Shown here: piece after piece, positions 1-11,719 of the stretch
Layout of the letters: every line of letters starts with the position of its first letter
How positions within the stretch are numbered: the stretch's first letter is position 1
Assembly: GCF_905147365.1 (NCBI RefSeq)
Contig: NC_056407.1
Span: forward strand, 12,710,001 to 12,774,000
Reading direction: 5' to 3'
Origin: Aricia agestis
Lineage: Eukaryota; Arthropoda; Insecta; Lepidoptera; Lycaenidae
DNA: 64,000 bases
The notes under the pieces: generated by a model
Databases searched by the model: none
The model's input: only the letters and a program-made list of their open reading frames with translations
Told to the model about the DNA's origin: nothing
Program-made: the position numbers and the translations under genes

Positions 1-360
1 CACCGTGTGTAAACACGCTAATCCGCCATTTTACATTACGGCTAGCTGTTTTAAAAAGTTTTGGCGATTAATCGATTAGATGCGGCTGAATGAAAAATCT
101 CCGGAATGTGTTCGGTGCAATCTACGAATAATAAAAACTAAGGAAGAGTAACTCCGTCAAAAAACATGCTCCAAAATACTTGTCAAAAAAGTGTACCCTA
201 GGTACACATTTCAATACATTTGCAATATTTAGGTGCTCTTGAGCGGTATAAAGGCTGACGTTACAATATGACAGTTCGAATGGAACCAAATTTAAAACGG
301 TAATAGCATTGAGGTACTATAGACCGGAGAGAGCAAGAAGTTTACACCTTGGGAGAGAGC

Positions 361-830
361 AATGATATTCTACTTATACAGATCTGTTACGTTCATACTA
401 TTTTCCGGTTTGAATCTCTTCCGAACAACATTGACAAATTTGACAGATAAGTGAAAAAAAAGATACGAAATGCCATTTACATAAAAGAGACATACTAACT
501 AAAAGACGACCCAATTGGGTCGTATTTGAAGCTTCAATACGCGCGCGGTAGTAACATATCTGCTTTGAGTTTTTTTATATAATATATCATTGGGAGAGAG
601 CCTTATATCGGTGTATAAGCGTCAAAAGCGTGTAATGTTATGTCTTACTTACTAGGACATAACAAAGGAGTCGGTCGGCATATTTCATGTAATAAAAGTG
701 TTAAAAAAGCTTTTTAGTGAACATTTAATGCTAGATATTGTTGAGTTTTGTGGTTCCGCTAAATAATAAACCATTAGAATGGCCAAATAATGCCTCAAAC
801 ACGTGGATTTAACATTAAATACGTAAGTTT
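361..830 (-). repeat. deleted copy of a THAP-bearing transposon-like repeat
   Basis: Segments 361-560 and 640-830 are inverted copies of sequence elsewhere in the window. The first matches 31512-31990 in reverse complement (shared stretches near the GGTCGT/GGCCGT block and the CGAACAA...CGGAAAATAGTATG block). The second matches 19998-20176. The 31.5-kb copy carries about 270 bp more, including a THAP-like start, so this copy looks like an internal-deletion derivative. No intact ORF is present. Confidence 0.5.
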
Positions 831-1073
831 TGAACAACGTCTTTGGGCTTTTCAATCGGTATTTTTGTTAGCTAAAAAGATAATTTATAAGTTTATTAAT
901 CCCTTATTCGTGTTATACAGGGTGCAATTAAACCTACCTGCCAAATTTATTTGGGGCTTAGGTATCATTAGGTGAGTCCATTAAATAAATAAAAAATAGG
1001 GTGTTAATTTTTTTACAATGACATATTTTATCCCAAAAAAAATCGATGCACAATGGTCACTTCATAAGTTAAT

Positions 1074-2240
1074 ATTTTTTTTTAAATTAAATAAGGGGGC
1101 AAACGAGCAAACAGGTCACCTGATGGGAAGCAACTACCGTCGCCCATGGACACTCGCAACATCAGAAGAGCTGCAGGTGCGTTGCCGGCCTTTTAAGAGG
1201 GAATATGCTCTTTTCTTGAAGGTTTACAGGTCGTATAGGTCCGGAAATACTGCTGGTGACAGTTCGTTCCAGAGTTTTACAGTGATATGATTTCGAACAA
1301 TTCCTCAGAGCACTCCCCGTGATACAACCGATAGAGGATGCAGAGTGAAGCTACATCTCGGCGTTATTCCAAGGGGTCCAAGCTGTTTGAAACACTATGG
1401 CAGTCAAAAATTCGAGCGGCCCTTCGTTGGATACGATCCAGAGGGAGCAGTTGGTATTTTAGCGCCCCTGCCCAGAGATGAGAGAGAGAGAGTACTGTCT
1501 CGCTCTGTTAAGAACACCAAGCTTCTTCGATGCTGGCCTTACCCTCTAGATGATATCGGAACTGGACTTCGCTCGACATGTTGACGCCAAGTATCTCAAT
1601 GCTAGGGGAGATGGTTAAAGATTTTTAGTGGTGAACGCGCAGACTTGTATCTTGGCGGGGTTGAATTGGACCAAGTTACGTCTACCCTATGCAGAGACCT
1701 TCTCCATTGAATTCTCCACCTTAGACACAAGTTCATTTCGACTCTCAGTGACATTTTGCCGAGAAATATTAGGGGAGCCGGTATATACAGCATCACCTGT
1801 ACTATCATCCGCATAGCAATGAATGCCGTTGGTTTGTAACATGTCATTGACATGCAGTATGAATAGAGTAGGCGATAGCACACAGCCCTGAGGGACACCA
1901 GCATCAACAGACTGAGTTTCCGAGCATTCGCCGTCAACTACGACCTTTATGCTTCTGTCTGCTAAGAAAGTAGTGACCCACTTACATAATTTCTCGGGTA
2001 GCCCGTATGATGGAAGCTTTGATACTCGTAGCAGCGCTTTATGCCAAACCCGATCAAAGGCCTTCGCAATGTCCAAACTAACAGCCAATGCCTCTCCCTT
2101 TGACTCAATTGCCTGAGCCCAACGATGAAGCAGGTATGCCAAGCGATCACCTGCCGAGCGACCCTTACGGAACCCGTATTGTTTGTCGCAGTCGCAGTAT
2201 TCTAAGCATGTGCTACCAACAAGTAAAATTTTACACTAAG
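1074..2240 (-). mobile_element. jockey-like LINE, 3' part with reverse transcriptase (broken)
   Basis: On the minus strand 2142-1687 encodes a reverse-transcriptase core with motifs SLDIAKAFDRVWHKALL, GVPQGCVLSPTLF and HCYADDS (the catalytic YADD). Further 3' the frame is broken by stops and frameshifts, ending in a tail at 1203-1095 and a poly-A (poly-T at about 1074-1083 on the plus strand). The 5' half of the element is missing. The tail sequence is shared with the SINE copies near 8.9, 44.1, 45.0 and 52.7 kb. Confidence 0.8.
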
Positions 2241-2269
2241 GTATACCTTGGTTCGGAAGGTGCTGAGAG

Positions 2270-3229
2270 AACTCCTGATTCTTTATAGATACAAGTTTGG
2301 GAGTTTCGACGTTGTTTTAAGAGCGTAAATCATATGCTACTATGCAAATTACCTTCATCTTAATCATCATCACTACCATAAACCGTTATAGAGCCATGTG
2401 TCGTCCTGTTTTGACCCTATTATTGGTATTTTTCATAGTCTTTTATGATATATCACTTAAACCGCGGGTAACACCGCGGAGCACCGCTAGTTATTAATAA
2501 TTATAATTAATCTGTCGCAAATGGCGGTTAAAATGTTGTTTCTAGTAACTTAATTACTAGAAACAACATTTTAACCACTTTGAGTGTTTTGATAAATTTC
2601 AAGGATTTCCCTCGATTGCTCATAGATCTCATCATTAGCTCATCACTTTCGTAATTGTTATACAAAATTAAGATCTTTTCCTATACAACAACCCAAGAAT
2701 TTTTAAATTCGGTTCACAAAAAGCGAAATAATCATCAAAAACATCTGCTTCGATCACGAAAAGTACCAATAACTGGGTTATAACGTGGATGACCCACGGT
2801 ATAATTATTATCGTTGTGATGATGATGATCAATCAAACTGATGTGTTGGCTTATGCTTCCAGTTGTTTAAACAATGCCGAAATAAAAAAAGTTCTGTTCG
2901 GTAGAACAGAACTTTTGAATCCTTCAGATCCAGGATATAACCTGGTGCGAAATCCTAGTTTTTGGTAGCATTTACCTCGAATGCTTCAAAAAAATTTAAA
3001 ATCACTATATGTTTCTATACAAACAAGGAGTCCCCTCGATTCCTAATGGATCCCATCATCAGATCATCATTTTTGTGAACATGGTACCAACCTCGGATTC
3101 AACCCTGTATAACAACAAAATAGTCATGAAGATCGGTCCACGAACGGCGAAGTTATGGTTGAACATACAAAAGAATATATGAACAGACCCACATATTATA
3201 ACCTCCTCCTTTTTGGAAGTCGGTTAAAA
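2270..3229. repeat. dispersed repeat cluster ('GGAGGAGGTTAT' family)
   Basis: Contains a plus-oriented fragment (2270-2365) and minus-oriented fragments (2585-3229) of a family found again near 16.2-17.4, 40.5, 58.3 and 63.5 kb. Full copies begin AACCGACTTCCAAAAAGG and end in an (ATC)n microsatellite. A perfect hairpin of 23-bp arms with a 5-nt loop lies at 2526-2576. There is no coding capacity. Confidence 0.6.
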
Positions 3230-3628
3230 ATATTAAGTACCGCTGGTCTAACGCTTAAAATTTTGAAGAAACGTAAAATATGTACCTAGCCATGCTTTGT
3301 ACTTTATTTGTAAGTTCTAGGATTTTTTTAATAAAGTTTTGTAGTTATTTGTATACTTAGTTAACGTGGGAGCAATTTACAATATAGTCATCAATTACAC
3401 CAATTAATTCAAAACTTCTTGGGTTCATAATTAATAGGTCACTCGGTTATTGTTTCAATAATGCACTGAAACTAGATATTTCACTTGTACATAATATTTT
3501 AAACAAGCATTTTATTTCCAACATCATATTCTGTAGTTCGATTCATTTGTATCTAAGAACGTGCTTGGAGCAAGGATTAATATTAATTTATCATAATATT
3601 TTTTCTTAAACAGTTTTAAATTCTTATA
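3230..3628. other. AT-rich stretch upstream of the first spondin-like gene
   Basis: About 400 bp of AT-rich unique-looking sequence between the last repeat and the start codon at 3629. It should hold the promoter, but I see no convincing TATA box or initiator that I would call. Confidence 0.3.
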
Positions 3629-6600
3629 ATGGATCCCTTTGGAAAATTATTTTTACTAACACTATTAATATTATGCTTAAATATTGTTTGTGTTTATTGT
3701 TTTCGATGTGATAGACGACCGTATGGATCTACAACTCAGTCTTCAGCTTCGGATGGACGATTTCAACTATCGGTGCAAGGTGTTGAGGATGGGTATATAC
3801 CTGAGCAGTTGTACACCGGTAACTTATTTACTTTTTGTTAAAAAATACCATAGTACCATACCATAACAGCAAAATGATGTTAGATTAACGGGTAAGTGTT
3901 AGAAATACCTAGCCATAAATATTAAATATGTATTTGATTTCTCTTTCTTTCAGTTCAGATAAGTGAAACTGATGGAAAATCAACATTTACTGGTTTTATG
4001 ATATCTGCTGAAGGTGATCTAAAGCAAGACCCTGCTAATCCCAGGAGAATAATATCTCTTTCACCGGGACAAGTGAGACCGCAAAATTCAATCACTACAA
4101 AATTTAGTGATCGATGCTTGTATTCTGTAGAACACACTATGTTGGCGCCAAAATCGTCTGTAGAGGTACATGTTTTAGTAAATAAAAATTAAAATAAATA
4201 TTAAAAGTTCATATTTCCATGTCAGGTTTTATATACCAGATTATTTACTAAGTACGGTATGTAATTGTATTTTTTGTTGCAGATCTATTGGCAAGCTCCT
4301 AGTACGAATAACGGATGTGTTACATTACGTGCCATGGTGGTTGAAAACGAAGATGTCTGGTATGAGGATGGTTCGCCGCTAACTCAGAAGATTTGTGAAG
4401 ATTTGAGACAGCCAGACGATATAAGTCCAAAGTTCAATTACGACTGTAAAATATGTAATGAAGCAAAATACGAAGTAAATATAATTTACTGATGGAAATA
4501 TAAAGATTTTAAGTAAATGCAGGATTATTATTCAAGATTATTATGAGGTACTATTATTTAAAAATGCATCCATATAATTGAACATAACTTTCAGGTTAGT
4601 TTTACAGGCATATGGTCTAGAAACACTCATCCTCGTTTATATCCAGAAAACGACTGGATTCCTCGCTACAGTGATTTAGTAGGCGCTTCGCATGCTGTTG
4701 ACTATATTTTGTGGTCTCCTGGATCTATGGCTACTGAAGGATTCAAAGAACTCGCAGAATATGCTAATTCCAGTAAATTGGAGGAAGAAATTCGGGAAAA
4801 GGTACTTATTGACCGTTAAGATATAATAAAACTTAGGTAACAATATTAACATAAGTGTGCAAATTCTAAAATATTTGGCCTCTTAATAATAATATTATTA
4901 TGCTCCCATACTTTGATTTGGCTATTATAATAGACGCCGAGTAAAAAACGATAACTAAGTAGGTATAGACATGTAAATAGTTTTCGTTAATTTGGACAAG
5001 ACAAATGTTTATGGTTTTAGATTGGCGACGGTGTTCGCACTTTAATTAAAGGTAAAGGACATGGTTATCGCAAAATGAACAGCCCGACATACTCCTTCTT
5101 CAGAACTGACAACAAAAATCACCTATTCACAGTTGCAATTGCCATTTACCCATCTCCAGATTGGTTTCTTGGAGTAAATAGATTTGAATTATGTCAGGAG
5201 GATGATACTTGGCTACAGAATAGGGAATTAGACCTATATCCTTGGGATGCGGGTACTGACAGTGGAGTCTCGTATGAGGTAATGACTAATGTAACTACTG
5301 TTATTATGTTAGTTAATCCTGTCTTAATTAGTACTTAGTTAAAAATTTAAGACATTATTAGTTTTACAATATAGGTAGATTACCTATAATATAATGTTTT
5401 ATAAAATAAGGTTTATTTCCTTTAAGTATAACAACTTATTTATAATAATACTTATTCGTAATATGTTTTATGTTTTAGTCGGTTAATATTGCGACTTTTC
5501 CTCAAGATGCTATTGCAAGGGTTCAGCTAAGTTCTTATGACAAAAACTCGCCATTTTACGAAATGGATGCAAAAGATCTTCATCCATTTGGCAAATTGCA
5601 CATAAAATTGATAAGAATATATGAAAGAGAGTGTGGGGAAGAAACAACAGGTGAGAAAAAAAATTGATTGTAAAATATATTAGATATCTATATATAAAAA
5701 TGGATTTTCAAATGTGTTAGTCGCGCTAAAACTCGAAAACGCCTAGACGGATTGGGCTGATTTTAGTCTTAAAATATTCGTAGAAGTCCAGGGAAGGTTT
5801 TAAAGTGACACGAAGTTCACCGGGACAGCTAGTATTATATTATTTTAGATATATTAGTTCGCATATTCCTTCACCTGATGAGGCAAAAGTATCTTTATAT
5901 TATGACATACTGTTTGGAACAGGTACATGCCCTTTTCTGTTACTGATATTAGATAATATATTAGTAATAGAAAAGGACATGTATCTGTTCCAAACGAATA
6001 ATTATATTATCTACTACTAAATACTTTGGATCTGTTTATGATGGCACTCCGAATTATTGCAATAATTTTGACTCAAGTAATTGGATAGTATCGTCTAATT
6101 TGAACAATAATTGTTTATCGCAGATTCCTGTATCCACTAAAGATGTAGAACGTAAAATAAAAAAATTGGATAAAAACAAGGGCTCTGGCCCCGATCGCAT
6201 TCCACCTAGTTTTGTTAAATGCTGTAATAGAGAATTGTCTAAGCCTCTCTCCATCATTTTAGGTTTATCGCTAAGAACTGGTATTTTTCCGATGCGATGA
6301 AAAACAGCCTTTATCACCCCTATTCATAAAAGCGGTGACAAATCTAATTGTGAGAACGACAGACCTATCAGCATTTTATCATGTCTCGAAAAACTTTTCG
6401 AATTCATTGTATACGATCATAATAATATACAACTACATTAGGCCTATTATTTCTAATAAACAACACGGTTTTGTTAAAAATAGGTCAAAAATTAGTAATC
6501 TTCTCGTATATAAAAACTACCTGTGTTAATCTTATGCACTTGGTCACCAAGTAGACGCCATTTATACCGACTTTTCCAAGACTTTTGACAGAGTAAACCA

Positions 6601-8471
6601 TGTCTTACTTTGTCAAAAGTTTTCGAGTTGCGGTATTAGTGGTAGCTTATTTCGTTGGGTTAGCTCTTATCTTAACAATAGAATTCAGTTACTTGCTCTT
6701 AAGGGATTATTATCTTTGCCATTAAAGGTGACTTCTGGGGTTCCACAGGGCTTCCATTTAGGGCCTTTATTTTTCGTCATCTTTATGAACGACTAGCTGT
6801 TGCCCGCGACTTCGTCCGCGTGGACTTCAGTTTATAGCGCGCGATGTCAACAAAATTGGTGTCAAAAGCTTTTATAAAAAAACCCTGGTACCCCTTAAAT
6901 CAATACAGCTGTGCAGTGTGCAAACAATAAGTACTTCATTTTTGTATGTTAAACTTTATATATTATGCCAAATTTTAAAGCTTATTTAGCCCCCCAATTA
7001 CACAACTTTACCCATAAACTATTTATCATTGATAGGTTTAGCCCCAATTTCACCAACGTCTGTTAGTGTTAACAGCTTGTTAAATTATCCTGTCTTCTCT
7101 TTCATTCATATGAAAAACGAAACAGCTAACGTGGTACTAATTCGAGCATTAACTTTAACAGTCGTTGGTGAAATTTGGTCTTAAGGTTACGTCACTGCCT
7201 GCACAGATAAAGTACTGAGTTATTTAATACCGTAGAATAGATATAACAATCGAAAAAAATCGAGACTTAAATGTAAGATGATACCACCTCTTATAGAAAG
7301 ACTTTTGAGCAAGCGTCAGCGCGATGTAGAAGACGCACGGCGCCATCTATTATGAATTTTTTGAACAAATTTACGACCCTTACAACCCTTTTTTCCAGTA
7401 AAAAAGTAGCCTATGTCCTTTCTCAGGCTTTAGACTATCAGTATACAAAATTTCATTACAATCGGTTCGGTAGTTTTGGCGTTTGGCGTGAAAGCGAGAC
7501 TGACAGACAGACAGACAGACAGAGATACTTTCGCATTCATAATATTAGTACAGATTATGTGCACACTGCACAGCTGTTTTTGGGTATTTTGATTAATTAA
7601 GGGCCGCGCTACACCGGAATGGCAACGGCGAGGCGAGCACTTTCAGCGCTGCCATTCCGGTGTAGCGCGCTGCGCGGCCCTAAGAGGGGTACCACTTACC
7701 AGGGTTTTAAAAAGTTTTTAAATTTGACACAAATTTTGTTGACACCGCGCGCTATAAACTAAAGTCCACGCGGACGAAGTCGCGGGCAACAGCTAGTTAT
7801 GAATAAAAACAATAATATATAATAAAGTAGGTATGATTAGTTCTGTTATAATAATGAAGTAAAAAATAAAGCGCCATCTGTTTTCATATATTAGAATTAA
7901 AATGTAAAAATATTTTCTGGATGGAATATAGGCCAACACAACACACTCGAACTCCTTAGAAATGCAGTAGGAGTTCTATAAGATAAGATAGATTGATTAT
8001 TATTATAGCAAGTGATAATATTAATTAACATAATATTCTAACGTATTAAAAACTATAAACAAAAACATAATAACTAATAAGTATGATTAGTTCTATGTTA
8101 CAACGAAGTAAAAAAAAGCGCCATCTGTTGAATCGTATTAGAACTAAAACGTCCATTGCATCGCGTCGATATATTTCTGGATTTTTTATAATATTATACA
8201 TAAAATATATTTAAGATTTTTGAAATATTATTTTAATACACATCCAAGACCCAGGAACATTGAAAACTTTTTGTTCCGCCTGCGGGACTCGAACCCAGGA
8301 CCCCCGGGATGAGCGCTGGCCACGCGCAATGCGAAGTAATTTTCATCGATATTTTCATGGAAATAAGATATTTTCCCACATCAAAATGTAGCCTATGTCC
8401 TTTCTCAGACTCTAGAATAACTGTGTACAAAATTTCATTGCAATCGGTTCAGTAGTTTTGGCGTGAAAGCG

Positions 8472-8510
<39 letters not shown>

Positions 8511-11229
8511 GATACTTTCGCATTTATAATATTAGTATAGATTTAATTATTGCGCTTTTATCTTGTCATTGTTTACTGTATGCAGATGACCTAAAAATCT
8601 TTAATCAAATAAGTTCTATAAATTGTTGATTGCAATAAGCTGCAAAGAGATCTGGATGTTGTTCTTAACTGGTGTCAACGCAATCAAATGCACCTAAATA
8701 TTAAAAAGTGCTCTGTCATCTATCAACAATCAAGAACTTGCTCGATCTACAATAATGCTATTCTGTTTGATGACAAGCTTTCTTTTAAATCCCATTACGA
8801 GTACATCACTTCAAAGGCATTTCGACTTCTTGGATTTGTTTGTAGATCTACCCTAGAATTTAAATATCCACAAAGTCTCCTTTACCTTTTCTTTGCACTG
8901 GTCCGCAGTGTCTTGGAATATGGTTTTTTTTTTTTTTTTTATGAAATATGGGGGCAAACGAGCAAACGGGTCACCTGATGGAAAGCAACTTCCGTCGCCC
9001 ATGGACACTCGCAGCATTAGAAGAGCTGCAGGTGCGTTGCCGGCCTTTCACGAGGGAATAGGGTAATAGGGGAGGGTAGGGATGGGAAGGAAAGGGAAAA
9101 GGGGAGGATCGGGAAGGGAATTGGGCCTCCGGTAGACTCACTCACTCGGCGAAACACAGCGCAATCGCTGTTTCACGCCGGTTTTCTGTGAGAACGTGGT
9201 TTTTATCCGGTCGAGCCGGCCCATTCGTGCCGAAGCATGGCTCTCCCACGTATAAATGGTATGGTAATGGCACGTATGGTAGTGTAATATGGACACCTCA
9301 CTATAAAACACAATATTATGTAGATTCTGTGGAGCAGATTTAAAAAAGTGTCTTAAGATTCTCTGCCATCGTCATTAACCCGGACTCTCAGATTTGGGAT
9401 ATGCAGACAGGCTCCGTATTTTTAACATTCAAACTTAGAAACACGTCGTTTAATACTTTGATTGCATTTACCTCTACAAAATTGTACATTCTCTAAAAGA
9501 TTGTCCTGAACATCTTTCTTGCCTAAGCTTCAATATTAAATACAGTGCATGCAGAGCGAATAAAACAAATCTATTTCTGTCACAAGTTTATAACTACGGA
9601 ACCCTAATAAAAACAATAGGTATTTCATATTTTAACCCCATTACTAGAATGGCTCGTCATTATAACGGGCTCTTAAAAGGATAGTATAGATATAGACATA
9701 TTTATCCAGAACATAAATAAATTTAAAAACACTTTGATGAATGTCCTTCAAACCATTTAGCACTCTCTCTTGTAATCAAAATAATATATTAGTCATAAGC
9801 ATAACTCATATTGTTATCTTTGTTTAATATCATTTACGGCCATTCCCAATATTTGATCTATCTCTGGTTTTGCCCTACTAGAGATAGGAATAACTCACAT
9901 TAAACATTAGAGACATATATTTTATGTCAATTGTGAGCTATTCCTATCTCTAGTAGGGCAAAACCAGAGATAGATCAAATAATGGGAACGGCCGTTAATT
10001 AAGTATAATAATTTGTCACTCAATTTTAATGATGTGTACGCCTATAATTGGTTCATAAATGAGATTTTTAGTTTGCTTAATTATTATATATTATATGTGT
10101 ATCAAGGTATGTACTGTTGGTGTACCTTATAAAAGTAAATAAATAAACTAATAAAATTAAAAACATTGGGCGTAATCTAAGGATCACATACGAAGCGTTT
10201 AACCCTTATCTATACCTACCCTAAAAATAATTACCTTAAAAATTAAAGGAATACCTATTAAGTATATCAAAAGTGCGTAGCCTAGTGTTTTCTAAGATAA
10301 CTAAATAAAATGAGTTTATTTTCTTTCTAAAGAATCATCTACTGCTTCAACAAACGATGTAACGACGGAAGAAAATGGCGATGGCAACGAACCATCAGAA
10401 CCAGAAGAACCATCCAGGTACAGCAACTCAGAATTAAGTACCGGTCGTCGAGGGGGGTGAGGCTTGATAATAATTTGACTAACTACTTTTAATTCAAAGT
10501 TTTTTTGTTATAATTAAATATACTTTAAGTAATCCTAAAATCCCTCATTACGAGTATAGTTTGTCACCCTAAATAATAAAATACTGTAAAATCCCTGATT
10601 AATCGTGAGGTTAAAAAGGTTTGAAATAATAAAATTTTATGAAATTTATGATTATTATGTAAAGACAATTTTTCATATAATATTTTTAGTGAGGCACCAA
10701 TAGTAACCGATCCGGAATCTTCAGAGGACTGTCCAATGTCACAATGGCAAGAATGGAACCCATGTGACGGTCCTTGTGAGAATGGAAAAGTAGTTGGATA
10801 TAAATGGCGAGAGAGATATCATTTAGTCGATGGAATACCTGTGGAAAAATATGATCCAAATGTAAGTTGTGCTCTAAATAAATCAATAAATATGGCTAAA
10901 AATAGATCAATAATATTATTGGGACATAAAACTGTTTTAGGTTGATCCATCGACCTTGAAAGAGGTTCCAAGTTTTTGTAAAAATCATTATGAAGATTTT
11001 GAAAGGGAAGATTGTGAAGACGATTGTACGGAAGAGTTTGAAGAGGAAGCTAATGGTAAGAAATTAAAGTAAACGTGAAACTCGTGAAAATAAGAAGGCT
11101 TTAATTTTAATTGATTTTATCATACCTAACTTTTATTTTTCAGTTGAAAGAAGAGTTATGGTGCCAGTCGCCCCCGGAAATAAGTGGAGTGCAACTAAAA
11201 GGCATTTGGGAAGCAAGGAACAGTTGTAA
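3629..11229 (+). CDS. spondin-like secreted protein 1 (Reeler + Spondin_N + TSP1), 562 aa
   Basis: Ten exons give one open frame: 3629-3818, 3954-4165, 4283-4474, 4595-4801, 5021-5278, 5479-5650, 10333-10417, 10690-10861, 10941-11055, 11144-11229. The protein starts with a signal peptide (hydrophobic run LFLLTLLILCLNIVCVYC). A Reeler domain follows (exons 1-3, start CDRRPYG, cysteine pair CKIC), then a Spondin_N domain (exons 3-6) with IYPSPDWFLGVNRFELC and PWDAGTDSG. After an acidic linker comes one divergent thrombospondin type-1 repeat with the W-x-x-W C-mannosylation motif (MSQWQEWNPC), then an acidic Cys-rich tail. F-spondin relatives act in extracellular matrix and cell adhesion; that role is inferred from family. 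A poly(A) signal AATAAA lies at 11334. Intron 6 (4.7 kb) is full of transposons. It is paralogous to the next gene. Confidence 0.85.
5687..5832 (+). mobile_element. short non-autonomous Helitron
   Basis: Begins TCTATATATAAAAATGG and ends ACAGCTAG, followed by T. A small hairpin (GTGA..TCAC) sits just upstream of the CTAG. These are the Helitron hallmarks. It lies in intron 6 of the first spondin-like gene, 36 bp past the donor. Confidence 0.65.
5911..5996. repeat. hairpin MITE-like palindrome
   Basis: Arms of about 38 bp beginning GTTTGGAACAG and ending CTGTTCCAAAC fold on themselves with a few mismatches. It has no coding capacity and lies in intron 6 of the spondin-like gene. Confidence 0.55.
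7601..7680. mobile_element. 80-bp GC-rich hairpin MITE, TAA target duplication
   Basis: Arms GGGCCGCGCTACACCGGAAT and its complement enclose a short loop. It is flanked on both sides by TAA (7598-7600 and 7681-7683). It is inserted inside a Helitron 3' part, so it is younger than that copy. Confidence 0.75.
8225..8340 (-). mobile_element. tRNA-derived SINE fragment
   Basis: On the minus strand a B-box-like GGGTTCGAGTCCC is followed by sequence also found at 37235-37350 (AAAAAGTTTTCAA.GTTCCTGG...). The two copies share a layout of tRNA-like head and common body. It is not a foldable tRNA. Confidence 0.5.
8925..9274 (-). mobile_element. LINE-tailed SINE
   Basis: Poly-T followed by GGGGGCAAACGAGCAAACGG and ending CATGGCTCTCCCACGTATAA marks a minus-oriented SINE-like element. 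The target motif TATGGT flanks it on both sides (8919-8924 and 9275-9280). It is inserted in the LINE of this intron. Other copies lie at 44.1, 45.0 and 52.7 kb. Confidence 0.65.
9837..9994. mobile_element. 158-bp hairpin MITE, TTA target duplication
   Basis: Terminal inverted repeats start CGGCCATTCCCAATATTTGA and continue through CTAGAGATAGGAAT, so the element is almost wholly a hairpin. TTA flanks it at 9834-9836 and 9995-9997. A second copy of the same length is at 60526-60683 with the loop inverted. Confidence 0.8.
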
Positions 11230-11339
11230 CTTGTTGTTTCTGTTAAGTTGTAGTAGATTTATTTATATCACCTTTAAAATATTCTACTTAGATAAAATAA
11301 TTTTGCAACTTTGTAGATAATAGTTAAGAAACGAATAAA

Positions 11340-11719
11340 ATATATGTCTAAGTTAGGCATATGTAATGGCATTTTATTATAAAATTATTAAAATAAATTT
11401 AAAATAGTATTATAATATTTTTGAGGTAAGTTTCGGATATTGAACACCATACTTATAAATCTTGTGATTTGTTAAATGTATTTATATTTTTAAAATAGCC
11501 TGTCATTCCTAAATCCTAATAGTTACTTAATAGGACTATCTGCTGCAGCATACGTTCTAAATAAGTACATCATGGTATTATGAGACATGGAACAATCAAG
11601 ATTAAGACGCGAGAAATTTAACACTAATTGGGAGAATTCAGTTGGCGTAGAGTAATTGGATCAAATAGTTGCCTGAGAGACAAAAATATAACTTTTGAAA
11701 TTCAAGCAATAAATACAAT
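11340..11719. other. short intergenic spacer between the spondin paralogs
   Basis: AT-rich, with no ORF, hairpin or recognised repeat. It must hold the 3' end signals of the first gene and the promoter of the second. I see no clear TATA box. Confidence 0.3.

Larger units (their letters stand above)
6793..8541 (-). mobile_element. nested Helitron block inserted in the LINE
   Basis: On the minus strand the block starts TCTATACTAATATTATAAA at 8541 and ends GCGGGCAACAGCTAG at 6793, flanked by A and T as for Helitrons. It is composite: a complete-looking minus copy at 6793-7554 butts against a plus-oriented 3' part at 7555-7796 (ending CTAG), with more sequence to 8541. Target LINE coding resumes in frame on the far side. 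An (AGAC)n run lies at 8470-8512. Confidence 0.75.
6020..9700 (+). mobile_element. non-LTR retrotransposon (jockey-like LINE), interrupted twice
   Basis: Fragments in the plus strand encode reverse transcriptase: KIKKLDKNKGSGPDRIPP, DRPISILSCLEKLFE, TSGVPQG, FVIFMND, then LLYADDLKIF and a C-terminal part up to about 9500. The reading is cut by a Helitron block at 6793-8541 and by a SINE at about 8925-9274. Removing each insert restores the coding frame across the junction. Many stops and frameshifts show it is dead. It sits in sense orientation in intron 6 of the first spondin-like gene. Confidence 0.75.

Noticed and set aside
8470..8512. (AGAC)n as a CRISPR-like or independent microsatellite
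   Set aside because: It is a simple repeat tract internal to Helitron copies, also present at 7498-7522 and 23411-23432; there are no spacers.
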